From contig NC_090611.1 in NCBI RefSeq assembly GCF_004359215.1, positions 1,169,701 to 1,185,304 on the forward strand: a stretch of 15,604 nucleotides of DNA, written 5' to 3'. Made by a program: the position numbers and the translations under genes. Each line of letters begins with the position of its first letter. Position 1 is the stretch's first letter. Source of the stretch: Bremia lactucae. Its lineage: Eukaryota > Oomycota > Peronosporomycetes > Peronosporales > Peronosporaceae. The notes under the pieces are model-generated. The model was not told where the DNA came from, ran no database searches, and worked only from the letters and a program-made list of their open reading frames with translations. Below, in pieces: positions 8,618 to 15,604 of this stretch.

Positions 8618-9250
8618 TTAAATACCCGAATCCGAGTTCTTTAAGGCTCGTAGCAAAGCTACACACTGTTCATCCATGTCGTATGCCGAACGGATTAATT
8701 CAGAAATAAGTGACGAGATAGTCGTTAAATGAGAAACCTCATAGTCTGGCCTGCGTGATAACGCATCGGCCAAAGCATTTTGCATGCCGTATTTATAATT
8801 CACCTCGAAGTTGTATTCCGCAAAAAAGGATAGCCATCGGGCCATTCTCTGTGAGAGATCAGGCTACTTAGTCGCCGTGCGTAACGACGCGTGATCTGTA
8901 TAAATCGCAAACGGCTTAGAGTCGAGCAGATGAACTCTGAATTTGACGAGAGCATACTTCATAGCAAGAAAGGCTTTGACATGAACTGGATAGTTCTTTT
9001 CCGCAGCTTTAAGCTGTCTAGACTCGAACGCAATAACACGGTCATGCCCATCAACATCTGTTTGTAACAGAGCACTGCCAAGGGCAAAATCTGATGCGTC
9101 ACAGACGACACTGAAAGGCCAATTTGGGTTTGGCAGTGCCAGAATCGGGGCATGGATAAGACTATCCTTAACTGCTCGAAAAGCATTATTTTCGGTGCTA
9201 GTCCAGCACCATTCTGTATCCTTTTTAATGAAATTCGATTATGGCCTAGC
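8618..9250 (-). pseudogene. Inner element RNase H, broken
   Basis: RNase H removes the RNA strand during reverse transcription. The open frame running from about 9240 down to a stop at 8864-8866 contains VVCDASDFALGSALLQ (first catalytic Asp), ERQLK-like spacer sequence and FAIYTDHASLRTAT (a later catalytic Asp). Downstream of the stop, MARWLSFFAEYNFEV and NALADALSRRPDYE are the typical Ty3/gypsy end of RNase H. The usual K-E-L motif that carries the catalytic Glu reads KAF here, so the Glu is gone. A stop at 8618-8620 separates this part from integrase. Confidence 0.87.
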
Positions 9251-10090
9251 CATATCAGCGTAATTTTCGCTATATTTGTGTAAATAATTGGCGAGACCCC
9301 ACCACTTACGCAAATCCGTTTGGTTTTTAGGAACCGGCCAATCTACTATGGCTTTTACCTTAGCGGGATCCGCTTTAAGGCCTCGCTTTCCTATGAAGCA
9401 TCCTAAGAAAAAGGATTTCGTCTGCGCCAAAAATGCATTAGATGCATTGGCATACAATTTGTTTGTGCGCATGCACTCGAGTACTGCTCGCAAATGGTCT
9501 AAATGGTTTTCCATATCCGACCGACCCTGCTCCGCACGACTATGGACAAAAACGTCATCGAAATAAGTCTGTGCATAACCTCAATGAGGGCGAAACAGTT
9601 GCGTCACTAGACGATTAAATGTTGCCGGGGCGTTGGAAAGCCCTTGTGGCATAACTAGCTACTCCCATAACATGCCGCTTGGGGTGCTAACCGCTGTAAG
9701 CGGGGTATCACTAGCTCGCATAAGCAATTGGTAGTAACCATCGACTAAGTCCAATGCACTGTACATTATACATCCCACCATATTGTTCTGAAGAGCATCC
9801 TTTCTAGGAATGGGGGTTTGTGCTGGTATAGTGGCAGCATTAAGCTTATTATAAGCATGTACAATGCGCCATTTACTATTTGGCTTTTTGACACAAAATG
9901 TTGGTGTCGAATGAGGAGATTTGCTCTCTCGTACAATTCCAGCCTCGTGCTTAGCACGGAAGAATTCGTCAATGACGTCACACTGTTCCCTTGGTAAAGG
10001 CCATTGTCTTGTGACATAATATTTGGTTTCCGGAACTAAGTCAATTTCATGACGAACACCTCTATCCGGAGGTAAACAGATGGTGGGTTA
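9239..10090 (-). pseudogene. Inner element reverse transcriptase, broken
   Basis: The enzyme copies element RNA to DNA. An open frame without a suitable start runs from about 10073 down to 9662. It begins PDRGVRHEIDLVP and includes REQCDVIDEFF, STPTFCVKKPNSKWRIVHAYNKLN and YSALDLVDGYYQL, the fingers and first palm aspartates. LVMPQGLSNAPATFNRL and the catalytic YFDD box (9554-9565) follow. The thumb continues as MENHLDHLRAVLECMRTNKLYANAS, then PAKVKAIVDWPVPKNQTDLR and HKYSENYADMARP. In-frame stops occur at 9659-9661 (TAG, where relatives have Trp) and 9581-9583 (TGA). A frameshift lies between the ANAS and GCFIGKRGL segments. All catalytic aspartates remain, but the frame is not continuous. 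Confidence 0.9.
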
Positions 10091-11065
10091 TTACATACCA
10101 CATCTTGAAATTACTTAATTAAAGAATAAAAGGGATCCGTAGGATCTTTAAGGATCGATGACCCACTTTGCGCACTAAGTGTAGCTTTTGTGAATGCAGG
10201 ACAGCTTCGTCGAGAAGTGACGATGAGTTTAACTCAATCATAGGTCGAATGACCACCATTTCAGATAAGTCACCATCTTTTAAGGCTCGACCGCACTCAT
10301 CAATAGATACTCGTCTAGCTCTAGAAGAGCATGTAACCAGGGGATTGCCGCAAGGCTAACTTCCCCTTCAATGTTACCGGTTACACCATTTACAAGCGTA
10401 TGAAATTGCTCACTCGTATCAATTCGTGAGGGTATACACGCTTCGTGTCCACCCTGTCTTGGAGTGAAAACAATACGCCTCTTAGAGGCCGGGAGATTCA
10501 CGTCCCCGAGTTTTCCAGCCTGTATTGGTTCTATACAAGACATGGTGTCTAATTTGTCATCCGACAAGGAGTTAGGTAACTCAACTTCCTTATTCAGCGA
10601 ACGTTTACGTGTCGCTTCACGTGCATTAGGAGGGTTTTTCGACCCAAAATTCCCTGGCGAACTGCCAATAGTGTCACTATTGACACTCAGTATGGTGCCA
10701 TCTCGGCCTAACACACTCGGTGGACTTAGACGTGCCACTCCACGTATTTCAGGATATTGCACCCTTGAGGTCCTGGCGAACCGCCAACAGTGTCACTACT
10801 GACACTCAGTATGATGCCACCTCGACCGATCATACTCGGTGGACTTAGACGTGCCACTCCACGTACCTCAGGGATATTGCACCCTTGATGATTCGGCCTT
10901 AGGCCAACAATGCTTTCAGCATTTAGTGAATCGTTATTATAACGAGTGTCACTCGACGGAGTACGTGTCGTTCCACTTATTTCTGCTGAGTCGGGCTCAG
11001 AATTAATGTTTTTAACATTAGAGTTTATTAACTCAGACATGCCAATGTCTAAAACACTGACAGAC
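10091..11065 (-). pseudogene. Inner element gag-pol linker region, frameshifted
   Basis: This stretch joins gag to reverse transcriptase. The frames encode low-complexity, serine- and proline-rich sequence ([20 protein letters not shown] and a second, similar copy), then a charged segment with [20 protein letters not shown], and finally [20 protein letters not shown] with [11 protein letters not shown]. From about 10280 to 10090 the frame is lost, with several stops. Neither a D(S/T)G protease motif nor a CCHC zinc knuckle was seen. An internal deletion just after gag, near 11066, would explain their absence. Confidence 0.65.
10653..10891 (-). repeat. Tandem repeat, two units of 119 and 120 bp
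   Basis: Unit one (10653-10771) and unit two (10772-10891) share cctggcga, gtgtcact, gacactcagtat, ctcggtggacttagacgtgc and atattgcaccc at the same spacing. A 120-bp unit encodes 40 residues in frame. Unit one has lost one base (aggatatt against agggatatt, near 10751), which causes the frame change here. A partial third copy may follow from 10892 (ggccaacaatg...). Confidence 0.8.
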
Positions 11066-11732
11066 TCATTCAATGATCCCAACGCCCTCATTGAGACCTC
11101 CCATAAAGATGGTCACTACAATTGCTTCTTGCACCGGGTCTTGATGCATAGATGCAATGAGAGTTCTCAACTCCTGGACAAAGTCCTCTAGGGTTCTTTT
11201 ACCCTGTCGAGTCGCTAGGAGCCATGCTCGCATGCGAAAAGCCTGATCAGGCGGTGCAAACATGCTCGTCATTTGCTGTTTCAGCGAATACCATTAGGGA
11301 AAAGCGTCGTTTATGGAAGCTGCATGATAGTGCCCGCTCCATGGCTCTACCTCCAAGGTTAGAAATGGCCATAGTTACCTTTTACCGTTTTGTTAAGAGC
11401 AAGGCGGAATCAATGGACATTTCCATCTGCTTAATCCAGAAAGGGAGATTTTCTCCCTCCTTTCCCTCAAATGTTTTCACATTTACAGCATGAGGGCAAG
11501 CCCTCGGCTCTGAGTCAGGTACAGAGATGTACCGGGTTGACATAGATGCCGCTAAATGGTCCTGTACCTGACCAATCAGGGAGGCTTCATACCGCATGAA
11601 GGCTTCAAGCCTTGCATGCAGGACCTCTGGTCCCTGGGAGATAAAAAATTCCACGTGCTTAAGCCCGAATAAGGTTTTGAACTTGTCATAAGCGGGGCGT
11701 TGCGCTTCTGACTATTCTGGAACCTCTTCCAT
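11066..11732 (-). pseudogene. Inner element gag, broken
   Basis: Gag forms the particle that packages element RNA. The start is an ATG (11730-11732) in a good context (aaaATGG) about 60 bases after the LTR. The sixth codon is followed by a TAG (11712-11714). The next open piece ends at a TAA (11382-11384) after SALLLTKR. Recognisable segments are HARLEAFMRYEASLIGQVQ, KTFEGKEGENLPFWIKQMEM, AISNLGGRA, MTSMFAPPDQAFRMRAWLL and LEDFVQELRTLIASMHQDP, the pattern of a retrotransposon gag domain. A frameshift lies near 11285. It ends in GGLNEGVGII without the zinc knuckle expected afterwards. Confidence 0.82.
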
Positions 11733-11775
11733 TTTCGTGAGAAATTAGTCTTGTAAAGACACAGGAGTAGATTGA

Positions 11776-11790
11776 CTACGAGTGCTACCA
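11776..11790 (-). other. Primer-binding site of the inner element
   Basis: On the minus strand, two bases after the 5' LTR, the sequence reads TGGTAGCACTCG. TGG pairs with the CCA end of a tRNA, and TGGTAGC is what an initiator-methionine tRNA ending GCUACCA would require. Beyond about eight bases the match to a generic eukaryotic initiator tRNA is poor, so the tRNA identity is tentative. Confidence 0.6.
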
Positions 11791-11792
11791 GG

Positions 11793-12278
11793 TGTAGCGG
11801 AGCTACCTCGCTCCTAAAGTCAGAGGAAGACTTTCAGACTCAGAGAGTCACTTAGTTATATTGAACTAATGGGTTTAACAACTCCGGGAGTCGTACAAGC
11901 TATCAAGCTGAAGGAATCCTAGTTCAAGGGATTCAGGGGTTCGTAGAACCAAGTGGCAACTAATGCCCAAGAGGATATACCTTAGAAAGGCTTCTATCTC
12001 TTACAGATCAATGCGCAAGCCTTAGGAAGGCACTTAACGCTTTAAGATCAAAAGGGGAGGTGAACTTTATTTAATTATTTGAATCTAAAAACCTTACCCT
12101 AGCTAATTAAAAAAATAGATTTTGGCCGCCAATTATATATCTGGCGGCGGCCACAATTATTACCCATAATAAATGGGATTTAAGCAACTAACTATTTTAA
12201 AATTAGAAAAATGGTTTTTTACCCATAAAGTAAATGTACCACAACAACGGTTCTACATCCGATGTGTGCCCCATTACA
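11793..12278 (-). repeat. Inner element 5' LTR
   Basis: This 486-bp copy matches 5680-6167 throughout, with about 25-30 small differences clustered in A/T runs. In sense orientation it would start transcription leftwards towards gag. It is bounded by the target duplication copy at 12279-12283. Confidence 0.92.
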
Positions 12279-12283
12279 CTAAG
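12279..12283. repeat. Target-site duplication CTAAG, right copy
   Basis: Matches 5675-5679 exactly and directly follows the TACA end of the right LTR. Confidence 0.88.
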
Positions 12284-12699
12284 TATTTTGATTAAGAGTC
12301 GTCATGGGAGCGGTTATCCGGCTCCTCGTGCGCACTTATCAAGTAGGAAGTAGTTTTCAGACTGATTTATATGTAATCGTATTAAATATAAATACCTATT
12401 CTTACCAATCAAAATGTCATCTCTATAGATAACACTTAATATGTATTGCGAGCGTATCTTACTAGATATCTCGCGTAACGGACGATGCTAGCCACCATCA
12501 TGGATGACACTAGGCGTCATCCCTCCTTATGTGAATGCACCCATGGCATCACATACACAAAAGTTGGTCACAAATGTGCACCACACCCGAGTGTTGGGTC
12601 TAATTACTACAATTTTAGTATTTGTCCATCCCCTTAAGTGCACCGAGTGTACTTAACGAGGACTGTGTAACATTAGGGCAACTTTAGCCCGTTATAACA
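12284..12699 (-). repeat. Outer 3' LTR, second part
   Basis: It continues the LTR interrupted at 5679 and ends gttataaca at 12699, immediately followed by a pyrimidine run (the complement of a polypurine tract). It contains a stem ggatgac/gtcatcc (12502-12522) and a near-perfect stem ttaagtgcac/gtgtacttaa near 12633-12655. The right boundary is well supported by the adjoining polypurine tract. Confidence 0.7.
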
Positions 12700-12711
12700 T
12701 CCCCCCTTTAA
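12700..12711 (-). other. Polypurine tract of the outer element
   Basis: The minus strand reads TTAAAGGGGGGA directly against the LTR end, as for the inner element. A 9-bp stem (acgaattta/taaattcgt, 12714-12737, 6-base loop) lies just upstream in the element's sense. Confidence 0.75.
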
Positions 12712-12815
12712 GAACGAATTTACATTTTTAAATTCGTCAAAGAAGAGAGAGGAACTGCGAGAAGCTTTACGCGCCGCTAGTTCACTCAATCACTCTAGCG
12801 CACGTATTTCCATGC

Positions 12816-14325
12816 ATGGCGCCAAAGATGCCATCTAAAAGGGGCCACGTTGGTGGGTCGTCTGCGAAGACGCCCACCCAACCTCAAACTAAGCGCACGC
12901 GCTGCTTTAATTCGCCAGCCGCGTCTAATGCCTTAGTCGAAACGCCGACAGCTACTGCTGCTGTCTCGCTAACAGGGCTAAAGGATCTATCCCATTTTAA
13001 CAGTGAGGATGCTGATCTGTCGCTCATTATTCACTACAATGAGTCGACACCGTTGCCGTTACCACATAGTAGTGATGCGGACAACGAGCTCATGAGGAAG
13101 GATGATGGCGGATTATTGCCCACAAAACTTCTCTAATGGCTAACAACATGGAGACAGCAGCATTTACGAATGCTGTCTCGTCGTCTGCGCTGGATAGCGC
13201 AGCGACAGGTAATGAGAGCGCTGCCCATAAAGGCGCAGCCGCATCTCCGTTGGGTATAACCACAACGCCTTATGCTCAGACCATAATCCATAATGGTTCT
13301 CACATAGAGGATTCGGAGCCTAAAGCTCCGCCGACGACACGTGAACGTGCTCAGTCGGTGTCACAAGCCAGTCGTTTAGAACGCGGCTATGTGACGTGTG
13401 GCATTCCAAAGATGCCCCCTCCATCTAAATTGCCTCGTTTAGACGGGCCAAGAGCGTCGCTCCTAGAGCGCGCTCTTGTAGACGCACATAATTATTATGG
13501 CGTCTTTCAATCATGGAGGGCTCAGGGAAAATCGCTTGGGCGTATTTTCCCGATCCCGGTCGTGTTGCATTCAAATTAAACGCCCGACCAATACGAGGCG
13601 AAATTTCTTCGCCGCATTCAACCACATTCCGATGTGATGAAACATCGGTCGCAGCGAATTAATTTCGCCCGTTTGCGTGTGAAAAAAATCATGGGTGGTA
13701 CTGTACCCCTGTTTCTTCTCACAACGCTACTTCTGCTTGTCCATTTGAGACTAGCGAAGAGGCCTCAGCTGGTGCTCCTTTTCATAGGCAGCCACCAAGC
13801 CGGACACATCAATACGTAGGGTATCGATCAATTTCCAAGAGTAAAACTCTTCGGGTACCTTTCCATTGGACGAGGATCTGATACCCTTGCCTCACGGAGG
13901 GGTGAGCAAGCAACCTTCCAACAAGGAAGCGTTGATTCCCACCCGCATCCATCAGTGCAGGTGGCGCCCGATAGGAGTGGCAATCTGGCCCACCTACTCG
14001 CGGCTGCCTTACCTTCGTCCGTTCAGTCACATGCGTTCAGCGCAGCTGAACGACGTATTGCGGATTTCGATGGTCAAGTCTCGCGCCTGACCTCGGATCT
14101 CGTTGATGTCCGAGCCAAGGCTCGTCAGGGTTATGAACGCCTGAAGACCGCTTGAACCTTTTTGAACGGATAATGCTGAGGGATCCAAGTTACTCGCGTG
14201 ATGTCCCTCGCTCTCCAAGTCCTGTTCGTGGAGGGAGGAATCGGTCTGATAGCTTTTCGCCTTCACCGTCCCCCTCACCCGAACGACGCTCGACTCACAG
14301 TCGGCGTCACCATCGGTCTCCTTAG
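12816..14325 (+). pseudogene. Extra antisense ORF of the outer retrotransposon, with RS-rich tail, frameshifted
   Basis: Not recognised as a known family. The likely start is the ATG at 12816 (gcATGG), opening MAPKMPSKRGHV with a basic KTPTQPQTKRTR stretch. This frame stops at 13134-13136, and a second frame opens with an ATG overlapping that stop (TAATG). The second piece (to 13579) has PSKLPRLDGPRASLLERAL and VFQSWRAQG. The sequence then reads on in other frames: VAFKLNARPIRGEISSPHS, a stop at 13660-13662, SAGAPFHRQPPSRTHQYVGY. It resumes as a 66-residue piece ending at 14155 with AERRIADFDGQVSRLTSDLV, which is probably coiled-coil. A final shift leads into an RS-like tail (SFSPSPSPSPERRSTHSRRH) with a stop at 14323-14325. 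The ORF is tail-to-tail with pol and overlaps the chromodomain and integrase end on the other strand. RS tails are known from nuclear RNA-binding proteins; function here is unknown. Confidence 0.5.
13859..13973 (-). pseudogene. Chromodomain at the end of outer element pol
   Basis: The minus frame shows YRAPPALMDAGGNQRFLVGR followed by LLAHPSVRQGYQILVQWKG. This is the chromodomain pattern (ERIL..R...G...YLVKWKGY) found at the C-terminus of many Ty3/gypsy integrases, where it directs insertion towards particular chromatin. The frame shifts straight after WKG, so the last helix is lost. It is in a different frame from the integrase C-terminal piece next to it. Confidence 0.72.
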
Positions 14326-15604
14326 CCAGATGGGGGTATGTGACCTGATTTGGGTCTACATACCGTTTCAGACGACCCACGTAAAACCCAAGGTGGGTCT
14401 TCATGTACGGGGGAAGTGTGAGCCTACAATTTAGGTCCTCTACCTCTTCTACCGCCGCAAAGAGCCCAATGAAACGCGGCAACAACCTCGTAACACCTCC
14501 AGGTAGTACAAAAACTGCATTTTTAGATAGGGTAGCAGTACTTAATAGTACTTTTTCACCCACTCTAAAGCGTTCATTGTTTTTGCGACCATTTCGGTCC
14601 GCATATTCTTTTTGCTTATCCTGTGCGCTTGCCATTGCGTCACGGACTTCACGTGCGATGGCTCATCCACAAAGCGTTGAGTCTCGCTCATGATTTAAGC
14701 ATCAAACTCGCCTATGATACCGCCAAGAGGTCGGTCATAAGGCGTAATTTTATTAACCACTGCAAAACTGGCAGGGTCACTAGGGCAAGTTTTTGTCGTT
14801 GAGATGATACCGTCATGGGTCATCGTCATATTGACGAAACTATGTCCCTCTTTTGCACCGAGCATAGTGAGGGGCCCTCCCCCACTAAGACTCGGGCTGC
14901 GCACAAACGAGACTGGCGAGGGGATGGCGCAGTCCGATAATATATAACGGTGTCTCACCCGTACTGGCGTGGACACAATTATTTATAGCGAACTCCACAA
15001 AGGGCAATTGCTTGCTCCACTCTTTGGGAGTCGCTATAGTGCGTAAGACATCCACCACGATCCGATTGGCACGTTCTGTTTGGCCATCGGGCTGGGGATG
15101 ATCTGCGGTCGACATGTGGAGCTTGCTGCCTTGCAGCTCGAACATATGTCGCCAAAAAATAGACGTAAAACGTGGATCCCGGTCCGATACTATGGACTCG
15201 GGCATCCCGTGTAGTCGGTAAACATGATCCAGGAACAAACGAGCTGCCTGCTTGCCTGTGATCGATGTCTTACATGGTGCTAAATGCACCATTTTACTGA
15301 GTCTGTCTACAAAGACGACTAGCCCTGTCCGACCCTTATGATCGGGCGGCATGCCAAACATGAAGTCCAGACTTACTGACTTCCAACAATTGGTTGGAAT
15401 CGGTAGCGGCTTCAGTGGCGCACTGCTGGACGGTGCATGCTTAATGCGTTAACACTGTTCGCAAGAGCGAACATAATTGGCCACCCATCTATATAGATGT
15501 GGCCATTAAAATTCCTCTGACACTCGTAAGAATGTCTTTTCACGGCCAAGATGCCTACTAGATGGCGCATCATGGAGCTCGTGAAGGATCATTAGCCTGA
15601 GATC
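14027..15604 (-). pseudogene. Outer element integrase, partial and broken
   Basis: In sense order from the right edge: the zinc-binding region (LHELHDAPSSRHLGREKTF and YVRSCEQC), the catalytic core with SLDFMFGMP, SDRDPRF and PDGQTERAN (all three acidic residues present), NNCVHASTGETP, then a linker in another frame. The C-terminal domain follows (VRDAMASAQDKQKEYADRNG, FRVGEKVLLSTATL, LLPRFIGLFAAV and HLGFYVGRLKRYVDP), a GPF/Y-like module in which GPF reads GLF. Stops occur at 15506-15508 and 15449-15451, both TAA, and frames change near 14885 and 14640. The N-terminus and the rest of pol lie outside the window. Confidence 0.87.

Larger units (their letters stand above)
5680..12278 (-). mobile_element. 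Inner Ty3/gypsy LTR retrotransposon, structurally complete but coding-defective
   Basis: The element is 6,599 bp long. It has two direct LTRs with TGTA...TACA ends, a CTAAG target duplication, a primer-binding site beside the right LTR and a polypurine tract beside the left LTR. It is thus complete in structure and transcribed on the minus strand. In sense order it contains gag, a repeat-containing linker, reverse transcriptase, RNase H and integrase, which is the Ty3/gypsy order. An additional antisense ORF lies between integrase and the 3' LTR. The gag-pol frames carry at least eight in-frame stops and several frameshifts. No CCHC zinc knuckle or aspartic protease motif was found. The two LTRs differ at roughly 25-30 positions by eye (about 94-95 percent identical), so the insertion is not recent. 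Confidence 0.92.
5531..15604 (-). mobile_element. Outer Ty3/gypsy-type LTR retrotransposon, partial, interrupted by a nested element
   Basis: The element's sense strand is minus. From its 3' end it comprises the 3' LTR (5531-5679 continued at 12284-12699), a polypurine tract (12700-12711), an extra antisense ORF (12816-14325), a chromodomain (13859-13973), and an integrase running off the window at 15604. RT, RNase H, gag and the 5' LTR would lie beyond the right edge. The LTR is split by insertion of the element at 5680-12278. The integrase differs clearly in sequence from that of the inner element, so the two belong to different families of the same broad group. Numerous stops and frameshifts make it non-functional. 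The target duplication candidate at its left end is ttcgg (5526-5530), untestable here. Confidence 0.75.

Noticed and set aside
9766..10017. 83-residue minus frame in the reverse transcriptase region
   Set aside because: It is a shadow; the neighbouring frame without a start codon encodes the reverse transcriptase motifs.
14198..14434. 78-residue plus frame after the coiled-coil piece
   Set aside because: A neighbouring frame reads as a clear RS-rich tail, and this one lies opposite integrase coding sequence with no pattern of its own.
1..15604. tRNA genes, CRISPR arrays or bacterial operons
   Set aside because: No cloverleaf signatures, no regularly spaced short repeats and no ribosome-binding-site spacing; all signals point to a eukaryotic genome.

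Overview
This looks like a repeat-rich nuclear segment from an oomycete, most likely a Phytophthora or downy-mildew relative. The reasons are an intronless PLAC8-type gene with an oomycete-style core promoter close to its ATG, and nested Ty3/gypsy retrotransposons whose integrase and RT sequences I recognise as an oomycete-type family. That assignment rests on recall, not on a search. No bacterial features were seen.

Layout. 1-443 is a solo or terminal LTR with perfect 9-bp inverted ends (TGTAACGGG/CCCGTTACA). 444-583 holds a diverged, inverted relative of the same LTR start. 584-2749 is AT-rich and has no gene I can support. 2789-3478 is the only intact host-type gene, a 229-residue cysteine-rich membrane protein of the PLAC8 family. 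3479-5530 is again gene-free and contains two perfect palindromes of 20-22 bp and a TA microsatellite.

From 5531 to the right edge lie two nested LTR retrotransposons, both with their gag-pol strand on minus. The outer one has a 3' LTR (5531-5679 plus 12284-12699) that is split by the inner one. It continues through an extra plus-strand ORF (12816-14325), a chromodomain, and an integrase running off the right edge. The inner one (5680-12278) is structurally complete: two 488/486-bp LTRs, a 5-bp target duplication CTAAG, a tRNA primer site and a polypurine tract. Its gag and pol are broken by many stops and frameshifts. No zinc knuckle or protease was seen.

The most interesting point is shared by both elements. 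Between the end of pol and the 3' LTR, each carries an additional antisense ORF (plus strand), arranged tail-to-tail with and overlapping the 3' end of pol. The inner one encodes an acidic N-terminus, a basic middle and a coiled-coil-like end, and is preceded by oomycete initiator-like motifs. The outer one ends in a coiled-coil-like stretch followed by an RS-rich tail, and is written across the DNA that encodes the chromodomain on the other strand. Both ORFs are frameshifted here, so intact family members would be needed to define the proteins.
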